This document shows positions 21,441 to 32,700 of a stretch of 64,000 nt of DNA, piece by piece. The DNA comes from Prorocentrum cordatum (lineage: Eukaryota; Sar; Dinophyceae; Prorocentrales; Prorocentraceae): positions 260,001 to 324,000 of the forward strand of contig CAUYUJ010007258.1 of the NCBI GenBank assembly GCA_963575745.1, given 5' to 3'. The number at the start of each line of letters is the position of its first letter. The stretch's first letter is position 1. The notes below the pieces were generated by a model. The model saw nothing but the letters and a program-made list of their open reading frames with translations, was not told the origin of the DNA and ran no database searches. The translations under genes were made by a program, and so were the position numbers.

Positions 21441-21531
21441 GCATGGTGCTGGTCGGGTCCATCAACGGTGGCCAGGCCTCCAACCTGTGCACGCTCATCG
21501 CCGGCGGAGACGTGGCCCTCAGCGTGCTCAT
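21441..21531 (+). CDS. BASS/SBF transporter exon (GG.ASN ... GDVALSV block)
   Basis: 91 bases: two bases completing a codon, 29 codons, and two bases of a split Met. It reads MVLVGSINGGQASNLC, then TLIAGGDVALSVL. GGQASN matches the family GGTASN helix break, whose Ser and Asn ligate the first sodium in bacterial ASBT structures; both are kept. The acceptor is GGCCGCAG|GCATGG. The donor is best read as GTGCTCAT|GACTGG (GA), because only that joins to 23049 in frame and at the family length. An AT-to-GACTGG junction is unusual, but dinoflagellates use GA donors. Confidence 0.9.
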
Positions 21532-21622
21532 GACTGGGGGGGGCGGCGGGGGGGCGGGGGGGCCAAAGCGCATCCAGGTTCTTCACACGGGCACTGCGAT
21601 CCTGGATAGGATCGGGCGAGGA

Positions 21623-21767
21623 GAACTATGCACATGCACCGATCCTGGCCAGGCCCACCCTTGACCCAGGATCGGTGCATATGCCTTCCTGGCCAAGGCA
21701 GGAGGGCGTATGCACCGATCCTGGGCTCAGGATGGGCCTGGCCAGGATCGGTGCATGTGCATAGTTC
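21623..21767. repeat. 145-base near-perfect palindrome
   Basis: GAACTATGCACATGCACCGA on the left matches the complement of the right end, and the arms continue through CCTGGCCAGGCCCA to a short centre (GGCCAAGGC). The arms are about 68 bases with a handful of mismatches. Inside, ATCGGTGCAT also repeats. Confidence 0.9.
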
Positions 21768-21854
21768 TTGTTCCTCTAATAGGACAGTGATGCTTGTGCC
21801 GTGGCCTTTGCTCGGGAGGGTGCCAGTTTGGCTCGGGCGCTGACGCCCGAGCCC

Positions 21855-22140
21855 CCCTCTTGAGCAGTCCTGGGGGCCTCTCGTGCCCCTTTCGGTGGCT
21901 CCTGGGCCGTCTTGTGGCGACCTTGGGGGCCTTCTGGGCAGTCTTGGACGCGGTTGGGACGTACAAGCAGAGAATACAACAAAAATCACTCAACCGCCGC
22001 GTGGCGTGTTTCCATGATGTTGTCGGCTCCTGGGGCATCCAAGACACCCCAAAAGACGCTCTTGCGCTGAGTCGGCGCCCTCTTGGACCGTCATTTCCTC
22101 CTCTTGACAGCATCTTGCGCCGTCTTGGGGCTCACGGGCT
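21855..22140 (+). repeat. GGCCTCTTGGGG family block 5 (diverged)
   Basis: Units such as TGGGCCGTCTTGTGGCGACC and GCGCCGTCTTGGGGCTC, ending near GAAAATCATGCTGCAAG. Confidence 0.6.
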
Positions 22141-22250
22141 TGAGGAAAATCATGCTGCAAGCCGCGAGAAGCCTACAGAAATCTTACCATTTGGATTCTG
22201 AGCTGTTTAATAATGGGTTTTAATATTGAGTAGCGAGGAAGGACTTTCGG

Positions 22251-22414
22251 GACGAGGACCTTCCACTTCGTGCTTCGGGGCACGGTGGCTGATATTGCAC
22301 TTACACATTGTTCAACGCAGATATTACATCCGGACGAGGACCTTCCACTTCGTGCTTCGGGGCACGGTGGCTGATATTGCACTTACATATTGTTCAACGC
22401 AGATATTACATCCC
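22251..22414 (+). repeat. 82-bp tandem duplication
   Basis: GACGAGGACCTTCCACTTCG starts at 22251 and 22333. The two copies differ by about one base (ACACATTG versus ACATATTG), so the duplication is young. Confidence 0.95.
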
Positions 22415-23048
22415 AAATGTTGCACCATGTAGAGCGCACATCGACCGTGCAAGAGAGACCATTGTTTGGTGTCCACGGTCAAACACTTTGTTCACGAATA
22501 TGGCCTCCCCGGGACGTCCCTCAGAGGCTTCGCAGCCACCTCGGGCCGTCTTCGGACCGTCTTGGGGCCCATTAGAGCCATGCCGGGGGCAATCTTGTGC
22601 CAGATTGGGCAGCGTTGCGTTGTCCTTGCCGCTGGTTTGGGCCACCTGGGGCCCTCCTGCGGCCATCTACAGGCAGGCCCCAGCAGACTCCCGAAATAGC
22701 AAATCGCGGAAGCTTCGGCTCGTCTTGGATGGAGTGTACATCGGCGACACGCGCCCAGCAGCGTGACTTAGCGTCCAATGGCGCCCAGTAGCGCCGAGTA
22801 GCGCTCAGCGAGCGCCCAATAGCGACCGCATGGCGCCAATGTAGCCATGTGGTGGAGATGCATGGCGTCCGCGTTGCGCGTGATTGGGCGTTGTTGGACG
22901 CTCTGTGGAGCGCCATGGGGACAGCCACAGGCTTCCGTGAGTTGCTCTCTGACATGCCCCTCGACGTTGGATTTCTGGGCATCACAGGCCCATCATTCCA
23001 CCTCCCCGGGGCTCTCTAAGTCTTCAGTCTTCCCGCCACGTCCGTCAG

Positions 23049-23160
23049 GACGACGTCCACGACGATCGGCTGCATCTTCATGACACCGCTGATCTGCAAA
23101 CTGGTGCTGGGGGCCATCGTGCCGATCGACGCCATGGGCATCGTGGTCTCCACGTTCCAG
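23049..23160 (+). CDS. BASS/SBF transporter exon (TTST...[11 protein letters not shown] block)
   Basis: One base completing Met plus 37 codons: [37 protein letters not shown]. It matches the family helix TT.ST....TPL and the start of the next. Thr in the T-T-S-T run corresponds to the first-site sodium ligand. The acceptor GTCCGTCAG|GACGAC has a pyrimidine-rich lead (CTCTAAGTCTTCAGTCTTCC). The donor TTCCAG|GTGGCA is the only plain GT donor seen in this gene. It ends phase 0, and the next exon starts VVLAPI. Confidence 0.9.
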
Positions 23161-23198
23161 GTGGCACGGCGAGGCAGAGGCACGGGACGGCGGCCATG

Positions 23199-23447
23199 CG
23201 CCAGGGGTCTGAGCATCGCACCTCCCACGATCGCGGCTGCTCCTCTGCAGCTCCACCGATTTTGCGCGCGGATGCATGGCACCCTGGAAGCTTGAGGCCA
23301 GTGCGCAAAGGGACGGCTCCCCAGCGCCAGGGGCCTGAGCACCGCACCTCCCACGATCGCTGCTGCCCCTCTGGAGCGCCAGCGTTGTTGCGCGCCAGGG
23401 ACCTGAGCATCGCACCTCCCATGATCGCGGCTGCCCCTCTGGAGCGC
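23199..23447 (+). repeat. Three copies of a 55-bp unit
   Basis: GCGCCAGGGG.CTGAGCA.CGC with CCTCCCACGATCGC.GCTGC appears near 23199, 23320 and 23392. Confidence 0.85.
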
Positions 23448-23708
23448 CTGCGCTGCTGGGCGCAGGCGCATGTGGCCCCCCCGAGGCCCTCGAGGTCCAA
23501 GTGCGCCCCCCCGGTCGCTTCGGAGGCAAGGCGGGGAAGCGGCACCTCCTCTCTCCTGAGGGTCGACCTCCCCGCCCGGCCGGGTGCCGAGTCCTGGTCG
23601 CGGCCCACCCCCCCGCCCCTGCGAGGTGCGTGCCCTTGCGAGAGGGGGGCATCCTGGATCGGCATCGTTGATCCGCCCTCTCCTCCCCATTCCCATGTCT
23701 ATCAGGAG

Positions 23709-23853
23709 CGAAAGAAGGACGTACATGTACATGAATCCACGCTGGTTTCGAGAGCACGCATTGCTCAAATGTTCGTATCATGCGGTCGGTCTCGCGAATC
23801 GAGGGGCCGTGTTCATGTACATAGCTGGGCGCGTACGTCCTTTGTGGGCTCCC
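23709..23853. repeat. Foldback element
   Basis: AAAGAAGGACGTACATGTAC on the left pairs with GTTCATGTACATAGCTGGGC and GTACGTCCTTTG on the right, with a small unpaired insert. Confidence 0.7.
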
Positions 23854-24246
23854 TAAGAGTCTATCCAGCCAGAGCCCAAACATTTTGCCACGAACCCGGA
23901 GGAAATGGCTCACTTCCCCATCCAGGAGGATACATCGGCCAGAGGGGCCCAGGTCACGCCCACGGGGGACAGCGGTCGGCTGCGCAACACTCATAGGTGT
24001 CGTCCTCTGCGAGCCGCGGCCAAGGCCGACGCGCTCAGGGATGCGTGTTCCGACACCAAGCCACTGTTGCCAGTAGAGTTTTCGACTATTTCAGGTGATG
24101 CTTTTCCACTGCACTTCGCGCCCACCTGTTTGGATTGCTATTTCTTACATTCGGCAGTGGTCTCAGCTGGAACGCTGACGGTGCAAGGATGGAGATGGGC
24201 TGCAGGTGATCTGGAGAGAATTCCGAGTGGCGGGACGGCTTCACAG

Positions 24247-24309
24247 GTGGTCTTGGCGCCGATCTTCCTCGGCGTGGCGGCCAACACCCTGGCCCCGGGC
24301 CTCTGCAAG
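24247..24309 (+). CDS. BASS/SBF transporter exon (VVLAPIFLGV block)
   Basis: 21 codons, phase 0 at both ends: VVLAPIFLGVAANTLAPGLC, then K. It is the family helix ..LLP..LG....... The acceptor is GGCTTCACAG|GTGGTC and the donor is GC: TGCAAG|GCTCCG. The next known exon begins at the LLVGASVA block, which leaves about 13 family residues (normally a P...G.. stretch) unaccounted for, so one more small exon should lie between 24310 and 42576. Confidence 0.9.
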
Positions 24310-26040
24310 GCTCCGCCCCACCAGAGGAAGGCACGAGGGGTCCCGCGCTCGTTCACCAGGGGATGGGCTTGGAACGGAGGCTGGCATGCAGACGTTGGGC
24401 CGGAACGCGTCGAAATGCGTTGGGGCAACAGCTGCGGATGCTAGGGGGCGAGGGCGTGCTGCGTTCGCACATCCAGTATGCATCTCCGATGAGAGGGATA
24501 CCGAGGAGGTCCAAGCGGAATGCTCACAGAGCAAGCCCAGCTTTAGCAGGACCGACATGGGGACTGAAAGATTGGAGACGAAGGCCGACAGCAGTTTCTG
24601 TGAAACTGGAACACGGGACAGAGGCCGACAGCAGTTCCTATCAATTGGAACAGGGTTCGCTGTCGGAGTCGGCGCGGATGTCCCACGTTTGCAACGCGGA
24701 GCGCCTGCCCAAGAGCGGCCGCCGTCGGCTTGGGACAACACTTGCTGTCGGGCATCGTCCTTATTTATCTTCGCTGTCCCCATTCCAGGCGTCCGACGCC
24801 CGTACTGGTTCTCTCGTCGATCTCGCGCACGCACGCACGCACGCGCGCACGACATGCAGACCTTTACGCCCGCCCCCCCCCCCCCACACGTGCGCGCACG
24901 CGCACTCGCACCGACACACATCCGCGCACTTCGTGCACTTCGTTCTTCCACCACTGGTGTCTGCACAGTCGCAATGCGCAGCCTGCGTTGATACGTGCGC
25001 TCGCAGAAGGCCCTGGAGCCCCGTGGGAGGGGCGGGTCAATGCAAGCGTGCAGGAAAACAGGTGCGGGAAACAACCGAGAAACGTTGACTCGCATACGCA
25101 CATGTGCACACGCGCGCAGTCTTTTTCACATTCTGAAGCCCGACCGCGCCACGCCAGACACAACATGAATCGATGAGACTGTCGCCACTCTCCTACGCCG
25201 CCCGCCAAGCGATGCCTATAACACCACCCTTGGGGTGGTCCAGCGATTGCCCAGAGGTGCCGCGGCCCACCAGTCCACTGGCAGAATGGCACGCTGCGCC
25301 GCATGTCCAAATAATATAATGGCGCAACGGCCGATGGCCGAGGGGCTCTCTGGAACCATTCTAGCCATGGGTTTTTCGACCGAAGTGTTAACAGCAGCTC
25401 AGAGGCCCAGGGGACGTGCTACCTTTTGGACTACGGGGGGCCAGGGGGGCCACCTGCCCGGCAGCACTCCTCCCAGCGCGGAGCTGACTACGAATGGCTC
25501 AGCGGGCCAGCGGCCCACTGGGGGCTAATGGTCCGCTTGCCGTGTGGGCCAGGTGGCCTACTTGCACTGCGGTCACCAGTCTGCCTCGAGTGACCCAGTG
25601 GCCTGACGGCCCGAGGCCCCAGCGGCCAAGTGGCCCTGCGGCCCAGAATCCCCAGGGTGGCAGGAACGCATCGGCCGAGTGGCTGTGAATGCCCACCGGC
25701 CTTCAGAGAGACTGTCTGTTTCGCTTGTGGGGGTGACGATGCAGGAGCTTGGCGGGCGTGTCGCACAGCGAGTGTTTCGGAGTTGCGTGTGCCTGTATTG
25801 GGAGGGCGCGTGGCGGGTGTGCCCTTCGTTGGCCCTTCGTTTGAGTGTCATGGCATTCTGGCGGGAGGGTTTTCATCACACCTCAATCCAGGGCATGGTT
25901 TTACAGTGTTGGTTGATTCGGCTTTTGAGGCATGAATTTCTTCAGGACCGCCCTGGGCGCATGGATACTGATTGTTCCTTAGACCAGGCCCCTCGTCGGA
26001 TTCCTACGCACACAAATTTGTAACTATCTCCATATTTCAC

Positions 26041-26098
26041 TGTATACGCAAGAAGGGAAGGGTATGAACGCCGAACCGCAGCCGTTCGGCTCAAGCGT
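26041..26098 (+). repeat. Split direct repeat A1 (left end)
   Basis: TGTATACGCAAGAAGGGAAG, then GCCGAACCGCAGCCGTTCGG. It matches A2 at 32133-32190 base for base apart from about seven substitutions. Confidence 0.85.
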
Positions 26099-26444
26099 GA
26101 GCCCACGCTTTTCCATGCAACTCTTCCTACAACAGGGTTTCATTGAAGTGATCCGAGGGGTTGGCGTCGGCGCTGCGATCCGTTCGGCCGGCCACATCTG
26201 CGCACCCTGTGCGTACGACTGCCCAGCCTGCAGCTGCGCTGTCACCTGCCCCGCGTGCCCGACGGTGCATTGCGGACACAACTACTCTGGCGGGGCCCTC
26301 GTCATCTTGCTGTGCGGCGGGCTGGGCTTGCCCCGGCCCACCTGCCAGTCGCCTTGCGGCTGGCCCCCCGCTTCGGGCTGCAGCGATTGCAAGTGGACCG
26401 ACTGCTTCTCGCGCGGCGGACGTGCCAGCACTCGAGGGGGCTAA
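26064..26444 (+). pseudogene. Cys-rich N-terminal leader of the DIRS-like element
   Basis: 126 residues open from an ATG inside A1. CAPCAYDCPACSCAVTCPAC is a dense Cys-Pro stretch, followed by a short hydrophobic segment (ALVILLCGGLGL). I recall Cys-Pro leaders of this kind at the start of dinoflagellate retroelement proteins. Its role is unknown. Confidence 0.5.
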
Positions 26445-26622
26445 GCCCGCGCCGCGGGGGGAGGACGACTTGCGTGCGGAGGCGCTTGAGCGCGGCAGAT
26501 GCGGTCTCGGCGGACTGCCTGAGGAGAGCTATGGCCGTGAACGGGCTGACGGTTGCGGGCCTCGCAGAGAGCGCGTTCTCCTTGGTCCGTTTCGACGTGC
26601 CGTGCCCGCCGCTGTGGCACGA

Positions 26623-26970
<348 letters not shown>

Positions 26971-26974
26971 TTTG

Positions 26975-28540
26975 TCGGCCCAACCCGGCGCTGTCGCCAC
27001 CTGCTACACCCAAGACGGAGACACCTACGAGGAGGACCGTGCTTCCGGGCGAGACGCAGCAACCTGGCGTTTCCTATTTGGTGGAGGCGCACAGGGCGGC
27101 GCGGCCCCAGCTGGCGCGGGCGGCGCGGGAGCTCGATTGTACCGCTGCCGGGCAGTCCCGCTGGCTGCGGAGCTCGTGCAAACTCTGGACCGTGGAAGGT
27201 TTCGGCGCTAAGCGGGGTCACCCCTGGACCCCCGCTCGCGCCAAACACGGTGGGCCGCGCGGGTGCCCCGCCCGCTGGGATCGGGGCGGCTGCCGCCCCG
27301 CTGGCTGCTCCGCCAAGCTCGTCGCGGCAGGACCGGCGGCCCCAGGCTCTGTCCTTGCGGGCGCTGGAGACGGCGGTGGGCTGGCAGCCCTGGCCGCGAC
27401 GCTTGGCCCCTGGCGCCGGACCCACCGGTGCTCTGGCGAGCGCCCTCCCCGCAGCGCCGGCCGCGCCCGCCCTGCCCACTGTGGGCGCGCTTGCGGCAGC
27501 CGCGACGGCAGCCGGGGGGCTGGCCGCCCCTCGGCCCGCGCTGGTCGCCGCCGCCCTGGCGGCTGCTGTTGCCGACTTGAGAGTGCATCCAGCGATGGCG
27601 GATACGATGGTGAAGCGGCACCGCGCCTTCACGGACGCGCTTCCTTTGCTGTCGGAGAAGCCGTGGGCGGACTGGCCAACGAGGGGGCCGCGTTCCCGGA
27701 GGTAGGCATACTCTTTCTTGGCCAGCAATGGTGGCCGCACGTTGCACGCCACCATTGGTGGAAGAAGGACAGCCGCCTGAGTGGCGAGGGCGGCGCGGAG
27801 GAGCACCTGCGCATCAACGCCGCCCTCGAGAATGCAGCGCGCTTCGACCAGTTGAACTTGGCAGAGGTGGGCAGATTCGAGCTCCTGGACTGTCTGCAGA
27901 TCATCGAGGAGAAGTGCCGAGAGCGGACGGCGGGAGCTTCGGACCCAGTGAGCATGGGCCAGCGCCTGCGCCCGGGGACGGAGCGCGCGCGCGGTCAGTC
28001 AGGAGCTAGCCCAAGAACGTGCGAGAGGAGGAGGCGCGAGAAAAGCGCGCCGCCGGCCGGCCTGCCGCCCAGTCCATTGCAAAAGCCAATGGCGGCGAGG
28101 GCGGGGACGGCGACGATGGACACGCGGGCAGCCGGCGACGAGGAGCCACCCCCGCCGTCACCTCCAGGCCCCCGCCTGGGTTTCGCACGCCCGACGCAGC
28201 TTTTACTCGCAGTGCATCTCTTCGGGCTCGAGCCCAACCTGGACTGGGTGGGCCTCCGACGGCGGGGCATCTCCCCGCTGCCGCCGCTCGCGCTCCACAG
28301 CGGCGCGGGTCGGTCTGGCGCCGGGCGCGGCCACGCCGTTGACCAGCGGCGCGGGAGGGGCGACAAGATTATCGGCTGGGCCAGCGACTGCATCGACTCG
28401 CTGAATTCGGCCTGCAGGCGCGCGAAGTCCGAGCTGCCGCCGCGGCCGGCCATTGCTGCCTGGCGGTCGGCCCTCCGAGCCCGAGTTCTTGCAATTCGGA
28501 CTCCTCCAGAGGAGGCGCCCGGAGGCGCGGGGGCCAATTA
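26975..28540 (+). pseudogene. Gag-like region of the DIRS-like element
   Basis: Two overlapping + frames. The most telling piece is near 27730-27930: HHWWKKDSRLSG, EEHLRINAALENAARFDQLN, then FELLDCLQIIEEKCRER. WW.....E....INAALE.AARFDQLN...FELL...Q.IEEK is a pattern I know from dinoflagellate retroelement proteins just upstream of the reverse transcriptase. The flanks are Ala/Pro-rich and low complexity. Confidence 0.6.
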
Positions 28541-28749
28541 ATGCCGAGCTCTGCGCCGCCAGCGGCCTGCGCCGCGCGGATTCTTCAAGCGCTCGGCCCC
28601 GCGCCGCAGGGCGCGACCCCTTGCCCGCTGGCGCCGGCAAGCCCGCGCCCTTCAGGCGGGAGGCGGCATGGAGTGTCTGGGCCCAACGCGCAGTAATCTG
28701 CGCTGGAGAGCGAGGCCGCCGGCCCGCGGTGGAGGCCTGCTTGCGAGGG

Positions 28750-29560
28750 CCCTACACTGACAGCGCTCTGACGGGCAGGCCCTTCCGTCACCCGGATGTC
28801 CTTCAAGACCTCGCCCAGAGAAACTTGATCTTTTTCGGCGCTCCAGCGAAGCGCGCGCCAAGTTTGGCATCTTCTCTGTCGCTGGGAAGGAAGTCTGGGG
28901 CACTCAGGCTGATTTACGACGCGGGGCAAGTGCATATTCTGAGGGCCCGTTTTGAGCGAGGCCCCACGCCGCTGCTGCTTGGAATTCCGTTGGGCCAGGG
29001 GACGGGCGGGCGCGCGCGCGCGCGTCTGGGGGCGATATCGCTAAATGCTCCTGCCGCATCGGCATGCCCGAGGAGTGGCGCGATTTTTCCCACCCCCCAG
29101 GCTTCCCCGCGGGGTACTTCGGCATGGCTCTCTGCGAAAGGCGACCCGCGGCGGCGTCTGACTCCATATCGCCCGCGCTCGCTGCCCACCCCCTGGGCCA
29201 ATCTTGGGCCATGCATTTCGTTCAGGCGGTATCCAGGCCCCCCCGGCCTCGGATGATCCTGGGTGGAGAGCCGGGCAGGGCCCTCCAGGACGGGCAGTCT
29301 CGCGTCGCGGCGGGGCGCGCGGACAATTCATTCGCGCTCTTCCGCTCGGCGCCGAGGGCCCAGTCAGGCCAGGGCGCTATAGCCAGACGCCGGGCTTGGG
29401 CCGCAAGGTCCACGAGATGGCCGACGCCTCTAAGGGCGCCGATTTCTTGGAGGGGGGCTCGTCCGCGGTCGCCATCGATCCGTCGCCGCGCCGCGTGGCG
29501 CCTCCGTCGCGAACTGGGCGCGGTCGCTCGCAGGCGCCGCGTTAGCGGGGAATTGGCCGA
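28750..29560 (+). pseudogene. DIRS-type reverse transcriptase remnant
   Basis: In order, across shifting + frames: LRLIYDAGQVH (R-L-I-D block, about 28907), motif A GDIAKCSCRIGMPEEWRDF (Asp at 29034-29036), motif B AAHPLGQSWAMHFVQAVS (about 29181-29232), and a motif C relic GRADNSFALF (about 29308) where V-D-N/D is expected. Further on, KVHEMADASKGADFL and RRELGAVARRRRVSGELAEA follow in the family order. Motif C has lost its first Asp context and frames change at least three times. Confidence 0.7.
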
Positions 29561-29875
29561 GGCCCTTCCGGGGCATCTTACGCGGGCGGGGCTGACACGC
29601 AGGATGCGCCTGGCCCTGTTCTCAGATGAGCATGCATTCCAGCGGGCGGCCGGCGGTCAGCCGACTCGCCCGTGGTCTGGCGCCCTCGCAGAGCTCGCGT
29701 GGACGCGCGGGGCCCACCCGATTTTGTCGCCAGATCTGTCTGCCCCGCGGGGCCAGTGGGATGCGGTGTCGGGCGCCTCCGCATTAGGGCCCCGGGTCGC
29801 GTTCGCGGCTGCCAGACGCGAGCGCGGCGGGCCCGATGGGCCGATGGTCGGACAAGTAGAGGTTCAAGGTTGAAG
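29561..29875 (+). pseudogene. RNase H-like remnant of the DIRS-like element
   Basis: GHLTRAGLTRRMRLALFSDE, then RPWSGALAELAWTRGAHPIL and SAPRGQWDAVSGASALGPRV, is the order found after the reverse transcriptase in these elements. The region W....ELAW..G..P....DLSAP.....V..SDAS is degenerate here (SGAS for a DAS-like motif). Confidence 0.5.
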
Positions 29876-31140
29876 GGCGCGCGAAACCGATGTCTTCCGC
29901 CTTTGCCACCCCGCCCCCATGCTCTTCGGGGGCGCGCGGGCCGGGGCCCGCGAAGAACCCAGAGGCAAACCACATTTGCGACTATTTCTTGGACGCCCCG
30001 CCCCCGCGCTATATCCGCCAGTGGGCCAGGGCCTCCAACGAGACGCCCGGGGGCATTTTCGAAGAGGGCTCGCGGCCCTTGGCCCCAGCAACAGAGGTCG
30101 CGGGCGAGGCCGACATCCCGTGCCCCGAGGGCGACTCCGCGACATTGGCGGCCAATCACCTGATCCACAACGCGAGCATCTCAGGGCCCGAGTGCATGAT
30201 CTCCGCGCCCCCCCCCCCCCCCCCCATAGCCCCAGCGGCGGCCGCGGGGGTCCAAACCGCGCATCCCCGTCAGGTCTTTCGGGAACTTTGATGCATCAGC
30301 ACCTTTATCTGGCGACAGATTTGTTGCCGGGCGGGTGCCGTCAGGGTGGAATTTGGCCCGTGGCCGTTTGGGCTGGCCCACGGGCGCCCGCTGCGCCTCG
30401 GTGCCGCACCTCTGGAAGGGTGAACGCAGCGCGCCGGGGGATGAGACGAGCGCCGGGGCGGCCGGCCAGGAGCGCCCCGCGCGCGGCGGGGGCGCCGGCG
30501 GCCCGGCCACGCGGGTGCGGACCTCGATTCGCTGAGTGTCACGTGGGCGCTGCTCGTGGGCCTCTTCGCCCACCTCTGCCTCGGGTCGGACGCGCGATGG
30601 CAGGCGCTCCCTGCTCCCGGCCACCGGCGCCCCGACGAGCTGGGGCGGGCGGCGCGCCCCGCGCGGCCCTTGGCGGCGAGTTGCTCTGCGGCCTGGCGGA
30701 CGCGCGTGCCGGTCCAGACCCGCGCGCCACCCCGGCGGGCGCTGCTCTGCTCGGCGCCCTCGCGGGCCGCCCGAGGCCGGCCTTGCTGCGGCCCAATCTG
30801 CATCGGCCCGCCGCGAGGCCGCTGGCTGCAGCGCACGGGAGGGCGGCGGTAGGGCGAGGCGCCCCTGCGACGGCACAACAAGGAGTTCAGGCTGCTGGCC
30901 GCCCTCGACCCGGCGCGCCTGGAGGCTGGGGCCTTCGGCCAGCCGCCGGCGGCCAACCTGCAGCAGTTCCGCGGCCCCGCCGACCTGCGCGCCCGGATCG
31001 CGCGGGGGCTCGCCGCGCCCGCGCTCGGCGACGGGCGCCGCTGTGCCCCCGCGGGCACGCGGCGCCCACGGCGCTGGGCGGCGGCGCCGCTGACCGCCTC
31101 CGATGCCGACGTCGCCCGGCACCTCCACCGCCGTTTCGGC
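29876..31140 (+). pseudogene. Degenerate region where a tyrosine recombinase would be expected
   Basis: Very GC-rich (many GCGCCC and CGGCCC words), with open frames on both strands that have no clear motif. QQFRGPADLRARIARGLAA (about 30963-31017) could be a decayed R-H-G-A-S-D...R.RG.W recombinase block, but the Arg-His pair is not intact. A C17 run lies at 30210-30226. This is an assignment by position only. Confidence 0.25.
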
Positions 31141-31900
31141 GCTGAGATGAAGCGACCTGGCAGGGAGAGGCGCGCGCTGCGATTTCGCTGTGCCCTGGAC
31201 TTTTCGGAGGCCACGGTGCCCTTTCCGAGTCTGCGCGGCTGCTCGGCGCAGCAGCCCCATCGCTGGGTTGGGCCCGCGGCGCGTTTGAGGACCACTTGCC
31301 CCCTTTGGATTTGCGAAGGGTTGGATCGCGTCCAGCGCCGGCTTCGCTCTCTAATTCGGCGCACCGTGCACTTCTTGATCTCGCGCGGCACGCGCCACGC
31401 TTCGCGCGCCGTCTGAGCCCATGGGAGTCAGTGGCCTGTCAGCCGACCACCACGGGAAAGTCAATGTCGGAAGCGCTTTTCTCGCTTTCTCGATCTGTAT
31501 TATCTGCCTGTGTAGACGGCATGGAATCCCAGTGGGTCTGGAGAATCCTTGCACATTTGGCCCATGGTTGGCGCCGCCGAATGCCCCCTTCCTCAACGCC
31601 AGCGATTGCCGACTTCATCATTTTCATTACTGCGCTTTTGGTGCCCAACGGAGAAGGGCTACGACTTTCGGGCAGCGGAGGGCCGGACATCGTGATAAGC
31701 TGCTGCGCCAGCGCAGCCGGTCCAAGGAGATCTGCGGGCACGCTGGGGCGCCCCCGCATCATCTTTTCGGGGAAAGGCCTGGGGGCTCCCGCCAGACGCG
31801 CGGCCATGGCCACCGCTTATCCCAAAAAGCTGCGCTCGGTGGTGGCCAGACACTTGGCCAAGAGTGGAGTCGTTAAAGAGACTCCGACAGGCGTGGGAGT
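31141..31900 (+). pseudogene. Methyltransferase-like domain remnant of the DIRS-like element
   Basis: ALRFRCALDFSEATVPFP (near 31177) looks like the L..D......F start of a Rossmann-type block. CRRHGIPVGLENPCTFGPWL (near 31508) carries the ENP motif that follows the catalytic segment in these proteins, and HYCAFGAQRRRATTF matches the C.FG..WRK.T pattern, with Trp-Lys lost. DIRS-group elements commonly encode a methyltransferase-like domain. The frame is broken, with stops. Confidence 0.55.
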
Positions 31901-31942
31901 TGGCGGCCTGACAGTCATTTCACCACTCTGGAAGCGAAGGGC

Positions 31943-32120
31943 GGGTCGGCGCCCAGACCTCCAGCGCGCTGGTGCTAATCTTGCCGGTGACCAGACTGGC
32001 TTTTTCATTACTGCATCGTCTCTATAGAAAGAACAAGCAAACAACGTGAGCCTCATCTGTAGAGCCTTAGAGACCCTGAGACGATTGGGTGCCTTGACTA
32101 CGTGCTTGTCTTTGTTTCTC
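31943..32120 (+). repeat. Split direct repeat B1
   Basis: GGGTCGGCGCCCAGACCTCC, then CTTGCCGGTGACC, GCATCGTCTCTA and TAGAGCCTTAGAG. It matches B2 at 32236 in the same order. Confidence 0.85.
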
Positions 32121-32132
32121 CCTACATGCCAA

Positions 32133-32190
32133 TGTATAAGCAAGCAGGGAAGGGGATGGGCGCCGAACCGCAACCGTTCGACTCAAGCGT
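32133..32190 (+). repeat. Split direct repeat A2
   Basis: TGTATAAGCAAGCAGGGAAG, then GCCGAACCGCAACCGTTCGA. Second copy of A1 (26041-26098), lying between B1 and B2. Confidence 0.85.
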
Positions 32191-32235
32191 TCCGACCCGC
32201 CCGCCCTGTATAGCTTGAGTTTCGGTGCTCTTTGG

Positions 32236-32398
32236 GGGTCGGCGTCCAGACCTCCAGTGCAGTGGTGCTGATCTTGCCGGTGACCGAGCCGGCTACACCA
32301 TTGTTGCATCGTCTCTAGAATAAGAAGAAACAGCGTGAGCCCCACTAGAGCCTTAGAGGCCCGTGGGTGTCTCGTCTAGGTCATGGTGTTTTTGTTAT
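32236..32398 (+). repeat. Split direct repeat B2 (right end)
   Basis: GGGTCGGCGTCCAGACCTCC, CTTGCCGGTGACC, GCATCGTCTCTA and TAGAGCCTTAGAG, as in B1. Similarity fades near 32398, which I take as the element end. Confidence 0.8.
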
Positions 32399-32444
32399 GC
32401 TTGCCTGGTGTGGGGGACCTGCATATATAAAAGAGCGTCTACCG

Positions 32445-32700
32445 CCGCTGGCGGAAAACCGGGGGGGAATCACTGCCGGTTCGAACCCTCCCCTCGAAAA
32501 CCGGGGGGGGGCACTACCGCTTCGAACCCCTCCCCCCCCAGTCGATCATGAAAGGAGAGGGGGGGGACACTACCTGTTCGAACCCCCCCCTCGAAAACTG
32601 GGGGGGGTCACTACCGGTTCGAACCGCCACCCCCTCCTCGAAAACCGTGGGGGGTCACTACCGGTTCGAACCCCCGCCCCCCCCCTCGCCGCCAGCAAAC
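32445..32700 (+). repeat. Left array of 40-base units, forward orientation
   Basis: At least five units of TCGAAAACCGGGGGGGGTCA with CTACCGGTTCGAACCCCCCC. The same unit appears reverse-complemented at 33245-33560. Confidence 0.9.

Larger units (their letters stand above)
21532..23048 (+). other. Intron 3 of the transporter gene (GA...AG)
   Basis: It contains a 145-base palindrome 90 bases after the donor, a GGCCTCTTGGGG block, and an 82-bp tandem duplication. The stretch 22420-23030 shows only weak GGCCTC-type units and repeated AGCGCC.AGTAGCG near 22770-22810. It has no gene. Confidence 0.6.
23161..24246 (+). other. Intron 4 of the transporter gene (GT...AG)
   Basis: Shortest intron seen (1086 bases). 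It holds a three-copy 55-bp repeat and a foldback element at 23709-23853. The rest is unrecognised. Confidence 0.8.

Noticed and set aside
25205-25260. Missing exon candidate with ITPPLG or TTLGVV
   Set aside because: Neither frame meets the phase 0 requirement with an AG|G acceptor and a G donor.
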